The notes: generated by a model not told the origin, from the letters alone. Positions 45,497-55,498 are shown, counted from the first letter of the stretch. The stretch is 64,000 bases of DNA from Neisseria elongata subsp. elongata (GCF_900113545.1 NZ_FOPS01000006.1:62001-126000); one strand, 5' to 3'. Made by a program: numbers and translations.

Positions 45497-45851
45497 CGCC
45501 TAATGACCAGCCTCCTTGTCCGAATGATACGGCAGCACCTGCGTTCCAGCCGCTGCTTTTGTTGTTGCTGCGTTCGCTGCTGCTTTGTTCGGCGGATTGG
45601 AGTGTGATGTCGTTATCGGCAATCAGGCCGGTTCCTGCTTTACCTGAAACATCCGATCCTGTGATGTTGATATTGGATTGTTTGCCTGCACCTCCGGCAA
45701 TAAGGGTAGTTTTACCGCCTGCTTGAATTTGGCTGGCTTGGGCTTGATTTACTTGAACTTGGGTGGTTTGTCGGTTTTGCTGTTCGCCGTAGGTTATGGA
45801 AATGCTGACTTCTGCTGCTGCAACCGCTGCTTCTAAATACCGCTTGGGCAA
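45477..45851 (-). pseudogene. Hemagglutinin/TpsA fragment (second copy)
   Basis: This 124-codon open stretch carries typical filamentous-hemagglutinin repeat text: VQVNQAQASQIQAGGKTTLI, NINITGSDVSGKAGTGLIAD, NDITLQSAEQSSSERS. It has no signal, secretion domain or toxin domain and is cut off at both ends. It lies after the SUKH immunity gene, where orphan cdiA/tpsA cassettes are usually stored. Expression is unlikely except after recombination. Confidence 0.7.
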
Positions 45852-46221
45852 GGATATACGCGGTTTTTTGTCATGTGCTTAATTCTTCTTGCTTGGTTTT
45901 TTCGGTGAGTTGATTTTCTTTTTTTACACAGGCAATAGGCACTTGGCGGTGCATGGGATTGATACCACAACCAAGTGATAGCACCAGCTGCTTCGCTTTC
46001 GTTATATGGCTCACTGGGATAGAGCTTGGGTGAGAGGATGTTTAGGGGGGAGTGGGCATAGTTTAGAGTTACGATTAGTTAAAGTAAAAAGGAAAGGTAA
46101 GTGGTTTTAAGGCAGCCTGAAACGGAGTTCAGCGAAACCAAAACCGCGTGTGCATGAATGCACATCCTACCATTTCACTTTTTTGGTTGGTTACACAGGC
46201 TATGCTGGTTAGTAGTGCCAG
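45852..46221 (-). other. Gene-poor remnant between orphan cassette and immunity gene
   Basis: No intact gene is seen. One minus frame between about 46020 and 45870 reads LYPSEPYNESEAAGAITWLW and continues briefly with Cys/Lys-rich text, perhaps the end of another lost cassette. I cannot assign it. Confidence 0.3.
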
Positions 46222-46701
46222 TTAATCTACATCTTGATAAAGTTTATCTATAAAACTATCAAAATCAGGTGCGATGGGAACTGTAATCATCTTGGTATTA
46301 CCTAGTTCATCTTCGTAAAATTCATCATGATACATAAGTACGATGGATGGATTACTTGAATTTTTACGGTAATCGAAACAAATATAATCGCCATTTGCAC
46401 TTATTCCAAATGCAACAACTTGGTTTCCATAGCCATATTCATCATCAATGCATGAATAGGTATAGATATTTTCATGACAGGAGGCATCTTTTTTATATCC
46501 TAAAAATAAAATATTTCTGTCATCTGTATTCTTATTATTATCAATAAAAATAAAACAATCTTCTTCGGGATATAAATAATCATGTTCACTTATCAAATAT
46601 ATATACAATCTAGGGAATGTTACACCTAAATTTTCTGCAAATTTTTCAATGATTGAAGCAGAAACTTTTCCTTCATCTCTCCAGATATTTAATTTTTTCA
46701 T
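46222..46701 (-). CDS. SMI1/KNR4 (SUKH)-family immunity protein
   Basis: The 159-residue acidic protein (many Asp/Glu/Tyr) has the SUKH layout: VSASIIEKFAENLGVTFP at the N-terminus, a central beta-sheet with YLYPEEDCFIFID and GYGNQVVAFGISANGDYICF, and DFDSFIDKLYQ at the end. SUKH proteins neutralise toxins of contact-dependent and other polymorphic systems. It starts 15 bases after the WHH toxin end on the same strand, the position of a cognate immunity gene. Its low GC fits horizontal transfer. Confidence 0.85.
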   Translation of the reverse strand: MKKLNIWRDEGKVSASIIEKFAENLGVTFPRLYIYLISEHDYLYPEEDCFIFIDNNKNTDDRNILFLGYKKDASCHENIYTYSCIDDEYGYGNQVVAFGISANGDYICFDYRKNSSNPSIVLMYHDEFYEDELGNTKMITVPIAPDFDSFIDKLYQDVD

Positions 46702-46716
46702 TATTCATTTCCTTGA

Positions 46717-47994
46717 TTAACGTCCTTTTTTTAATGTATTTTGACCAGTATGTCTAACTGCATCATGTATTTCCAATGGTACTAGCTGCATGTTATTTGG
46801 TGCACTTTGTGCATTATGATGCCAAATATATCCATTAATAGTCCGTTTTCCAGCCATAATATCTTCTAACTGTGTGCTAGTAAAATTTGATTTAGGAATT
46901 ACCCCCTTTTCTATTGCATCTCGCAAGCTTCTTGTAGCCGCTCTCATTTGTCTGGTAGTTGATAAAGAAGTATCTAATCGTGTGGTAAATTTCGCTACAT
47001 TATCAAAAATAGGCAAACCACGGCTATCATAAGCGATATTAGCTACCAAACTTTTCCCTGAAACAGGGTCTTTATAATCTACACGAACTGATTTTCCACT
47101 TAAATTGGAGGTAACAGTTGAAGTATAATCAGATTTATTTTGATTGTTTACACTCTGTTGTGGTTTCCGAGGGACTGTTGTAGATGTAATATTTTCTGCC
47201 CCATATCTTTTTTCCAGTTCAGCTCGAATTTGTCTCGAATCATAAGGCAGATCAACTCCACTGCGGGCTTGATCTATTGCGGCCTTCATTTTTTCTGTAT
47301 TTTTAGCGGCTTTGGCTGCCTGATAAGCTTTTTCGGCTTGATGGACTTTTCTGGCAGCATCTCCATAAAGTGGGATTATTCCTACAGTAGCAAAGAAATA
47401 ATCGCCTTTGGTTTCTGCTTCTGCAAAACCTTTTATATCTCCGATAACTGGAATAAAGTCAATCAAAAAGTTAATAGCCTGGAGTTGTTCTGTTTGTAAT
47501 TGCGAATAAGCGGCAGGATCTTCTTTCATTAAAGCCTGATCTTTTTTCCAAGCAGAATATGATATACCCACTGAATTATTCTCTACCGCATTCTGCCCAA
47601 CCGCCCCTCCGGTTTGCGCGTCTACCGGCGTGCCTCCTATGGCCGCTCCTGTTAGCGATGCAATCACCCCGCTCTTTGATTTGATTTCTTCTTTGATATG
47701 CTCCGGCAACAGGTTGGCATTGAACTCGCCTGTTTGCGGATCGATTGCGGTTTTACCGTCGTTATACCGTTGGGCAAGATGTTCCGCTGCCTTTTCAGCT
47801 GCAACTGCTGCCGAGCCGCCGGCAGCAAAATTACCACCGTTGACGCGGGCGATAGTTGCACCTAAAAGGAAATGTCCGATTGCCTGAGCGGTTTCATTTT
47901 TGTTTTCACCGTGTCCAAATGTCCTGCCTATTGCTTCGGAGGCATAGGGCGCAGCGGCATTGACTGCGCTTTGCAACCCGCTGGATCGGCGGCG
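46717..47994 (-). pseudogene. CdiA/TpsA C-terminal segment with VENN pretoxin and WHH nuclease toxin
   Basis: The frame is open for over 419 codons but has no ATG start. Upstream it stops at 47995-47997 and then meets the IS element. It contains the hemagglutinin end SAVNAAAPYASEAIGRTFGH, the pretoxin with VENN about 131 residues in, and the C-terminal toxin. The toxin shows the WHH pattern NGYIWHHNAQSAPNNMQLVP followed by EIHDAVRHTGQ, a HNH/Endo VII-type nuclease. The toxin module itself is intact and is paired with the SUKH gene. It is separated from any secretion signal by the IS and frameshifts, so it is an orphan CT module now. Confidence 0.8.
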
Positions 47995-48007
47995 TTAAAC
48001 AAAGGCT

Positions 48008-49025
48008 GAGACCTTTGCAAAATCCCCCCCAAATCCCCTAAATTCCCACCAAGACATTTAGGGGATTTCTCATGAGCACCTTCTTCCAACAAACCGCACA
48101 AGCCATGATTGCCAAACACATCGACCGCTTCCCACTATTGAAGTTGGATCAGGTGATTGATTGGCAACCGATCGAACAATACCTGAATCGTTAAAGAACC
48201 CGTTACCTTCGCGACCACCGCGGCCGTCCCGCCTATCCCCTGTTATCCATGTTCAAAGCCGTCCTGCTCGGCCAATGGCACAGCCTCTCCGATCCCGAAC
48301 TCGAACACAGCCTCATCACCCGCATCGATTTCAACCTGTTTTGCCGTTTCGACGAACTGAGCATCCCCGATTACAGCACCTTATGCCGCTATCGCAACTG
48401 GCTGGCGCAAGACGACACCCTGTCCGAATTGCTGGAACTGATTAACCGACAACTGGCCGAAAAAAACCTAAAAGTAGAGAAAGCATCCGCCGCCGTCATT
48501 GATGCCACCATTATTCAGACCGCCGGCAGCAAACAGCGTCAGGCCATAGAAGTTGATGAGGAAGGACAAGTCAGTGGACAAACCACACCGAGTAAAGACA
48601 GCGATGCCCGCTGGACAAAGAAAAACGGCCTCTACAAACTCGGTTACAAACAACATACCCGTACCGATGGGGAAGGCTATATCGAGAAACTGCACATCAC
48701 TCCCGCCAATACCCATGAGTGCAACCACCTGTCGCCTTTGCTGGAAGGCATTGCCGAAGGTACAACCGTCTATGCCAATAAAGGCTACGACAGTGCGGAA
48801 AACCGGCAACATCTGAAAGAGCATCAGTTGTTAGACGGCATTATGCGCAAAGCCCACCGCAACCATCCGCTGACGGAAGCGCAAACCAAACGCAACCGAT
48901 ATTTGTCGAAGACCCGTTATGTGATCGAACAAAGCTTCGGTACGCTGCACCGTAAATTCCGCTACGCCCGGGCAGCCTACTTCGGACTGATTAAAGTGAG
49001 TGCGCAAAGCCATCTGAAGGCGATG
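48008..49025 (+). mobile_element. IS5-family (IS1106-like) element, right end lost
   Basis: The left terminal repeat GAGACCTTTGCAAAATCCCC starts at 48008. The matching right end is absent. At about 49025 the sequence passes directly back into the hemagglutinin gene. The element sits in that gene between the GLLGGQ segment and the SAVNAAAPYAS segment. Its right end was therefore deleted after insertion. Confidence 0.85.
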
Positions 49026-49043
49026 TGTTTGACCACCAAGTAG
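48072..49043 (+). pseudogene. IS5-family transposase with nonsense codon and truncated end
   Basis: From ATG 48072 the product begins MSTFFQQTAQAMIAKHIDRF and is broken by TAA at codon 41 (48192-48194). The frame resumes as RTRYLRDHRGRPAYPLLSMF, with DDE residues likely in AAVIDATIIQTAG, NKGYDSAEN and RYVIEQSFGTLHRKFRYARA. The last three codons come from the disrupted hemagglutinin gene. The transposase is not expected to be active. Confidence 0.87.
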
Positions 49044-52000
49044 ACCGGTCGCGAGGGTGGTGCCGGCATTAAGGGCACGGCTATGTTTACCTCCTACCCC
49101 CCAATTTTGGGCTTCGGCATCAGCTTTGCGATAGGCTTCTGAGTAGTTGATGAGAATATTTTGCCGTCCAGTTTCATCCAATTTGGTGTAGGCTTCATAG
49201 CTACCGTCATTTTGGGCTTTCAGACGGTCTTCAAACTCCGCTTCGGCTTTGGCTTTATTTTCTGCAGCAGTTTTTTGGCGATTACTGCTGAAAGTGTGCG
49301 TAGCGGATACTATATCGGAAGTTGCTTTAGCCACAATCTGTTGTTTTTCAGTAATTTTGGCTAAATCGGGTAGAGCCGCAACAGCACGGTGTGCGTTGCT
49401 GCTGTCACTGTTGATACCCAGTTCTTGCGTGGTGGTCTCTTTGCCGCCGATGTTCAGACGGCCTTCGCTCAGGGTAGCATAAGTGGTGCTGTTGTCGCCG
49501 CCTTTTTCATATTGCGGCAAGCCGGGGTTGAAGTCGGTACCATTTTTGCCTGCAGAGCGTGCAAATGCTTTACCTAAGTTTGTTTGACGGAAATCGGCGT
49601 TGTAGGGGTTCTTAGAGGGGTTGTCGCTACCGTAACTGCCGCTCAAACTGACATTGGATGCGCTATAACTGCTTTGGTTTTGAATATTTTCAAAAGTAAG
49701 ACGTTTGGCAGTTAATTCATTTTGCTCCTTCGGCGCGGTAGAGGTAATGGCTCCGCCTTTTAGATGTACGCTGCCGGCCTCGATGTGGTAGCCGCCTTCT
49801 CCTGCAAAAAGTCCGGATTGGATAGCCGCACTGTCACTGCTGCCCGAAGCTTTGCTTTGGTTGAAGTTGCCCGAAGCCTCCCAGGCAGTGCCTAAGGAAA
49901 CTTGTACACGTACGCCGGCGCCGGTTTGTTTGTTGTCCTGTTCGGTATGGTCTTGAACACTTTCGATGTTCAGGCGGCCTTTTACATCGGCATCAATGCG
50001 GCGGGCAGTGGCTGTAGCCCCTTTGAGAGTGGCTTGCCAATTCGATTTTATTAGCTTGGAGGGTCGTGTGATCGTGTGTTTGGGCAAGATAATGGTTTTT
50101 ACCTTTGCTGCCACCCACTTCGCCGTAAACATAAACACCGGTTTGCGCGCCTACGGAGACGCCTACACCCACTGATGCACCAAGGCTGCTATTTTTTCCA
50201 TCGGCGGATTGGGAAGATTGGCCAGATTCGAGTATCAAATCTTTGGCTGAATCTAAGCGGAGGGTTTCAGCAGCTTGGGCTTGGGTGTTTTGAAGGTGGA
50301 TGTTACCTTCGGTAGAACGGATATTGAGGTTACCACCGGCATTCAAAACATTGGCTTGGCTTTGGTTTTGGCTTTGGTCTTGGCTGCTGTTGGCAGTTTT
50401 AAAGCCGAAACCTACTTCTGCTTTGGCTAATGCGCCGCCGCTGGTAGCGGTATTGTAGGCAGAATAAGCTTGTGCACCTGCAGCCAGTGTTTGCAGCGCC
50501 TGCGTGCGGTCGTCTGCTTTACTCTTCACCGCGCCTTCGGCAGCGTTTATCAGGTCGATCAGTGGAGAAGATACTTTGGCAAAGGTACCAATTTTAACGT
50601 CGCGCTCGGATTGGTGGCTGTTGTTGCGATTGTGGTCGGCCAGAACTTCAACGCTTTTTGCTGTAATATTGATGTCTTTGGCGGCCACCACATTAGCTAC
50701 CTGCTGGGTATAGTTGCCACCAGCCTGCATATTGACGTTGCCGCCCAAGCTCCCAACTTGGGATTTAATCTGTTCAACTTGATCACTGTTACTATCTTTT
50801 CGGTTTTTCATCCACCCAGCAAAGTGTTCGGTATCGGAAATTACCGCAGTGCCGATGCCGCTGGTGATTTGACGTTCTGCTTGGATTTGATTGTTTTGGC
50901 TGGAACGGATATTGATATTGCGGCCGGCAGACAAGGTAGTATCATCTTGCGCGGCAACGCTGCTACCGAAGATGTTGATATCAGCTTTTTTCGCTTGCAA
51001 TACGGCCATACCACCAGCGGACAATTGTGTGCCGATAGCTTTATCGAGATTGCCCTGTGCATTGCCACGGTCATTAAACGTCCCTGCCGGAATCAATTCT
51101 CGGTTATCTATACTGAAGCCGCTGCGCTTACGGGAACCGTGTTGATCGGCGGTGTTGCGAGCAACATCCAACGTTATACTTTCTGTTGCCGAAAGCAGGA
51201 TATCGCGTTCGGCAGCCAGTTTTGTCCCTTCACTTCTGATACTACCGCCGTCGGCAACAATGTTTAGGTTGCCTTGCGCAGAAACGGCCGTTACCACTGC
51301 TTGCGTATCTTCTTGATGACGATTTTCCGTAGTCTTTTGGCGACCACCGTTGATGACGATAGGAGTAAAGGCTGCTGTGGATGCCTTTGCTCCGGCATCG
51401 GCGCGTTGCAAGGTCTCTTACCCACTATGCTATTGCTGTAGCCACTGCCTTGCATATTGCGTTTGTAATTAGCTTTGGCAGCATCAATGGGATTCAGGGT
51501 TATGCCCATGGATAGACCTGATTGTTTTTGTTCGATATGGTTGTTGTTATTTGTTTCCGTGTATCCTGTATTTAAAGCAACATCACGTCCCTGTAGGTGC
51601 ATATCGCCACCTGATGCCAGTATCGCAGCTTTGGTGTTTAGGGTTCGTTCGGCAACAACTACGGTATTACCTTGTTTACTACCGACTTGGGAGGTTGTCA
51701 GGGTGGTGACAGTTTGGTCTTGGTTGGATCTTGCGGAAGCTTTAGTGTATCCGACACTTAAGACACCGTCGCGGAAGCCTCCACTCAGACCCGACTTTTT
51801 ATATTCGTGTGTTTCAGCATCAAAATGGCGATTGGAAGCTGCTTCTATCTGGATATCCCTACCCGCTTTTAAGACATTGTCATTATCAGAAATAAGGTTG
51901 CTGCCGCGTACATTGATATCCTGCCCGGCTGCAACGATAATTTTGCCACCGCCGATGTTGCTGCCGACTGCTTCATCATGACTGAAGCGGTAGCGGTCGT

Positions 52001-52209
52001 GTGTTTTGGTACTGGAAAGGATGCCTTTGCTTTTCCCGCTTACAGCGGCGTCCAATTCGGTTATTTGGCGTCCTTCGCTGATATTGACATCACGTCCCGC
52101 GGTAAGGACGGTTTTGCCCTCTTCGGTCTCCAGTTCACCTTGACGGATTTTTAAGTCGTTGCCGGCTCTAAGTATTGCGCCGTTTTGCGTGCGGATACTG
52201 CTGCCAACT
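49023..52209 (-). pseudogene. Filamentous hemagglutinin/TpsA-type gene, frameshifted
   Basis: Three overlapping minus frames (about 52209-51420, 51411-50040 and 50040-49023) together read as the repeat part of one FhaB/CdiA-like surface protein. Examples are SSIRTQNGAILRAGNDLKIR, AAGQDINVRGSNLISDNDN, LSAGRNINIRSSQNNQIQAE and GGYHIEAGSVHLKGGAITST. Frame changes are needed near 51415 and near 50035. The end GKHSRALNAGTTLATGLLGG runs into the IS. Signal peptide, secretion domain and start are missing; upstream the text joins a Hint domain at about 52205. It is a remnant of a two-partner-secretion or contact-inhibition exoprotein. Confidence 0.85.
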
Positions 52210-52670
52210 CTCAACAGTGGCAAAGCCGTTATCAACCGTACGCAGCGCATGATCATCATACAAAGAAAGATAGAGTGCCGGTACCCCCTCATTATAGGTA
52301 CGTTCGGGAATCAGTTTGCCGTTTTCATCTTCAACAGCATCCACCAAGTGGTCTACCCAAATCGGATGGTCTTCGGTACAGAACAAATAGCCATATCCCA
52401 CTGATGGATAATCCGTTTCTTCTCCGCCGATTTAAAAGTGGAAACCACGCGCTTGTACACATTTTCGGCATCGGGATTGTTTTCATCTCGTGATAGCACC
52501 CTATCGCCAACCTTAATTTTATTGATGGGAACCAAGCCTTTATAGGTATGCACCAATGTTCCCGCCATAAAGCAGGCATGTTGCGCCATATCTTTTTCAG
52601 ACGGCCTGGTATCGGATATTTTCTGATGCAGGTCATAGAGCAATTTGTCTGTTTCTTTCGAAATCAGCAT
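52168..52670 (-). pseudogene. Hint-domain (intein-like) protein, frameshifted
   Basis: From ATG 52670 (AGGAGAATCGAT before it) the product reads MLISKETDKLLYDLHQKI and then the Hint start HACFMAGTLVHTYKGLVPIN with the nucleophilic Cys and VGDRVLSRDEN. Near 52400 the frame shifts. The continuing Hint part, YLFCTEDHPIWVDHLVD, lies in the next frame up to about 52205, where hemagglutinin text begins. Hint domains cleave toxins in polymorphic systems. Here it is broken and fused by recombination to an unrelated exoprotein piece. Confidence 0.75.
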
Positions 52671-52706
52671 ATCGATTCTCCTTTCTATTATTTTCTTGCA
52701 AAACAT

Positions 52707-53003
52707 TTCCTAAATTACCTTTTATTTTTAGCTATTTTATTTATTTTACAGCGCATTACCTTCATTTTAGTAGTCCGGTATAGCAGCTAAAATCTAAGTC
52801 AGCGCTAAATAAGTTGAAGGAAGCATGTACAGTATAAACGGGATTTGGCGGAGTTTCAGTTACCCGCCTAATGCAATTACCGATGAAAATCCAATGCAAT
52901 CATAGCTAAAAACAAACAGAAAACGAACTACCCCGAACGAATTGTAAAGACAAATTAACAAAGCAATACTGAATACAATTTATTGATTTTAAGAGATAAA
53001 AAA
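52707..53003. other. AT-rich gap between island and tRNA genes
   Basis: No gene, repeat or RNA is recognised in this stretch, apart from the promoter that must serve the Hint gene. Confidence 0.5.
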
Positions 53004-53035
53004 TAAACCCTTACTATTTTTTTAGTAAGGGTTTA
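53004..53035 (-). terminator. Terminator of the tRNA pair
   Basis: A perfect 12-bp stem TAAACCCTTACT/AGTAAGGGTTTA is followed on the minus strand by TTTTTT, directly after tRNA-Glu. Confidence 0.85.
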
Positions 53036-53043
53036 CTGGAATC

Positions 53044-53118
53044 TGGCACGCCCACGGGGAATCGAACCCCGGTTACCGCCGTGAAAGGGCGATGTCCTAA
53101 CCGCTAGACGATGGGCGC
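53044..53118 (-). tRNA. tRNA-Glu(TTC)
   Basis: The minus strand folds as a cloverleaf: acceptor GCGCCCA pairs with TGGGCGT (one G-U), the anticodon loop is CTTTCAC with TTC, the T loop is TTCGAAT, and CCA is encoded. It lies 19 bases after tRNA-Arg. Confidence 0.95.
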
Positions 53119-53137
53119 GGATAAAATAAATTTTCTT

Positions 53138-53214
53138 TGGCGCACCCGGAGCGATTCGAACGCCCGACCCTCTGGTTCGTAGCCAGATACTCTATCCAAC
53201 TGAGCTACGGGTGC
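53138..53214 (-). tRNA. tRNA-Arg(ACG)
   Basis: The minus strand folds with acceptor GCACCCG/CGGGTGC, anticodon loop CTACGAA (ACG), T loop TTCGAAT and encoded GCCA. First of the tRNA pair. Confidence 0.95.
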
Positions 53215-53327
53215 GAGAAAGATGCGGATTATAGGGATGCAAAACCAAGCTGTCAATATTTTCTGCTGAATATTTTTCTAAAAAAGGTTAAAATCCGCCG
53301 TTTTGCTTGAATATAAAAAGAATTTAA

Positions 53328-54719
53328 ATGATGGATACCACGCGTTGGCCTCAACTTGCAGCCGCTTTTTCGGCTTTCAGACGGCCTGTCGTCATCATCG
53401 ATTTGGAAGCCACGGGCGGTAATCCCTATACGGACCGCATTACTGAAATTGCCTTCCTCCGCTTCGACGGCAACGGGGTTTCAAGCTACCGCCAACTGGT
53501 GAATCCCCAACGGAACATCCCCGAATTCGTCAGCAACCTGACCGGCATCGACGATGAAATGGTGGCCGATGCGCCGCCGTTTGCCGACTTGTCGGACGAT
53601 TTGCTGCCCCGGCTGCGCGGCACGCTCCTATTGGCGCACAACAGCAAATTCGACTATACCTTCCTGCGCCACGAATTTTCCCGCTGCCGGCTTTCTTACG
53701 CCGCGCCCACACTCTGCACCGTCCAGCTTTCGCGGCGGCTCTATCCGCAGTTTTTCAAACACAATTTGGACAGCATCATCGAACGCCATCAGATTGCCGT
53801 CAGCTCGCGCCACCGTGCCATGAACGACGTATTGGCACTAGCAGACTATTTGGAGCTGACGGCGGCCAGCCATGGCATCCTGCCTTTTGTCGAACAAGGC
53901 AGTGCGCTGACCCTCCCCAAGCTGCCGCCTGTCGGGCTGCATCCCGAACTGGCCGGGCAGCTGGATGCCCTGTCCGACGGCGATGGTGCCCTGCTGTGGC
54001 TGGATTCAGACGGCCTGCCGCTGTATGCGGACGCACACGCCAAAACCTTTCGCGAAGCAGTGGAACTGCTGCACCGAAATCCTGCCCTGCAACGGGCAGC
54101 ATCGCTGCGCTTCCTGCCGGCCGTCGGCCCGCTGCATGCCTTGATGCTCAAAGCCAAACTGTCGGCCGAACACGGATTCAGGCCGTCTGAAAACGATGTA
54201 CGCCCGACAGATTACTTTACCGTCCGCTTCCATCCAAACGAAAAAGGCAAACTTCAAGCGCAAATCCGCCCGCTTTCAGACGGCCTCTATTCCGACCGCC
54301 CCAACGGACTGTTTCTGCACAAAAAAGCAGCCAAGCGCGCACTGGATGCCTGGGCGCGCGAACAGCAATTCTGCCCGGCCGAACTGAATATCCTGCCGCC
54401 GGGCTATGACAGAAACGCCCCTTGTCCCGTTGCCGCCATCGGCCGCTGCCAAGGGCAATGCGGCAACATCGGGGAAGCTGCCCGGCAACGGCAGCGCATC
54501 GAAACGGCTGCCCGCCTGCTGCCCGTGGCCGACTGGGGCAAGGCGCACCAAATCGAAATTTGCGAAACGGATACGTTAAACGGCCGGCGGCTTTCCTTCC
54601 ATTGTGCCGGCGGTGCACTGCAAATGCCCGACGGCTCTTGGTATTTCGACCGAAAACTGCCTGCCGTGTTCAAAGAAAAATTCAGGGCGCACAGGAACGA
54701 CATCGCCGTTTCCTTCTGA
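53328..54719 (+). CDS. DEDDh 3'-5' exonuclease with UvrC/Cho-like C-terminal part
   Basis: The 463-residue protein has an N-terminal DnaQ-type exonuclease (about 20-190): VVIIDLEATGG (D, E), AHNSKFDYTFL, and SSRHRAMNDVLAL (H, D). This is a complete DEDDh set. The region from about 200 on resembles the part of Cho/UvrC after the GIY-YIG domain, including APCPVAAIGRCQGQC. A GIY-YIG domain itself seems missing or degenerate. It could act in repair or proofreading. Several uptake words lie within the coding sequence and are translated (RPSEN, LDSDGLP, LSDGL). ATGATG at the start leaves a one-codon ambiguity. Confidence 0.82.
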   Translation: MMDTTRWPQLAAAFSAFRRPVVIIDLEATGGNPYTDRITEIAFLRFDGNGVSSYRQLVNPQRNIPEFVSNLTGIDDEMVADAPPFADLSDDLLPRLRGTLLLAHNSKFDYTFLRHEFSRCRLSYAAPTLCTVQLSRRLYPQFFKHNLDSIIERHQIAVSSRHRAMNDVLALADYLELTAASHGILPFVEQGSALTLPKLPPVGLHPELAGQLDALSDGDGALLWLDSDGLPLYADAHAKTFREAVELLHRNPALQRAASLRFLPAVGPLHALMLKAKLSAEHGFRPSENDVRPTDYFTVRFHPNEKGKLQAQIRPLSDGLYSDRPNGLFLHKKAAKRALDAWAREQQFCPAELNILPPGYDRNAPCPVAAIGRCQGQCGNIGEAARQRQRIETAARLLPVADWGKAHQIEICETDTLNGRRLSFHCAGGALQMPDGSWYFDRKLPAVFKEKFRAHRNDIAVSF

Positions 54720-54726
54720 AAACGAC

Positions 54727-54802
54727 AGGCCGTCTGAAAGGGTGGTTTCAATCAAGTTACAACCGGTGGCAGTTGTACTGAAACCACTTTTTCAGACGGC
54801 CT
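54727..54802. terminator. Long DUS inverted repeat
   Basis: Two uptake words extend into a 24-base near-perfect inverted repeat (GGTGGTTTCA against TGAAACCAC) after the exonuclease gene. Confidence 0.7.
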
Positions 54803-54862
54803 TTATGCCATAGATTTTCAGACGACGTTTGAGGCCGTCTGAAAGTTTGAAGTTTTCCGTAG

Positions 54863-54882
54863 GTCGGATTCTCGAATCCGAC
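54863..54882. repeat. REP hairpin (right-hand flank of RAYT)
   Basis: GTCGGATTCTCGAATCCGAC is a perfect palindromic hairpin just after the RAYT gene end. It is identical to the copy at 55408. Confidence 0.85.
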
Positions 54883-54888
54883 ATTACT

Positions 54889-55380
54889 TTAATCGTATTC
54901 AATAGAAAAGTCCGGATTGCCGCCACCCCAATTATGCGGATAAATACCCTGTTTGACATAACGGTGAAACGTAGAAAACCGCCAATCGGAAATTTGTCCT
55001 ACATGTCCATGTTTGACCGGATTGAAATGCAAATAATCAAAATGGCAGGCAAAATCGGCCTCATCACGGATAGTATGTTCCCAAAAGCGTTTTTGCCAAA
55101 GCCTGAGATTGCCGCCGATTAAATATTGGCTGTGCCGCTTGATTTGCCGCCAGCGTTCCGAATAAGCAGAATCATTGTCCGGCAGCCGCCATATGGTATG
55201 CAGATGGTCGGGCATCAACACCCATGCCAAAATTTCAAACGGATACCGTTCGCGCACCACCATTACCGCCTGCCGCAAAGCCAAACGCACCGCATCATCG
55301 GTCAAAATCTTCTGCCGTTTATTGGTTACAACCGTAAAAAAGTAAGTGCCGCCATTGCGGTAAAAACGACGGTATTTCAT
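54889..55380 (-). CDS. REP-associated tyrosine transposase (RAYT)
   Basis: The 163-residue Y1/HUH protein starts at the ATG giving MKYRRFYRNGGTYFFTVVTN; an upstream extension would read through a REP. The HUH motif is H59-L-H61 in LMPDHLHTIW and the catalytic tyrosine is Y116 in HFDYLHFNPVKHG. RAYTs cut and join single-stranded REP sequences and are thought to spread them, but are themselves usually immobile. REPs flank it on both sides, forming a classic REP-RAYT unit. Confidence 0.93.
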   Translation of the reverse strand: MKYRRFYRNGGTYFFTVVTNKRQKILTDDAVRLALRQAVMVVRERYPFEILAWVLMPDHLHTIWRLPDNDSAYSERWRQIKRHSQYLIGGNLRLWQKRFWEHTIRDEADFACHFDYLHFNPVKHGHVGQISDWRFSTFHRYVKQGIYPHNWGGGNPDFSIEYD

Positions 55381-55407
55381 AGTGTTATGCTCGGAATGAT
55401 TTTGTAG

Positions 55408-55427
55408 GTCGGATTCTCGAATCCGAC
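55408..55427. repeat. REP hairpin upstream of RAYT
   Basis: An identical copy of GTCGGATTCTCGAATCCGAC lies 28 bases before the RAYT start. Confidence 0.85.
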
Positions 55428-55478
55428 ATTTTGGGCATTGCTGCAATGGATTGCAACGACGGGAATGTTAAAGGTTTT

Positions 55479-55498
55479 GTCGGATACAAGTATCCGAC
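55479..55498. repeat. REP hairpin, variant arm
   Basis: GTCGGATACAAGTATCCGAC, a variant with TACAAGTA at its centre, pairs with the 55408 copy as a REPIN-like doublet. The same variant occurs at 35987. Confidence 0.82.
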
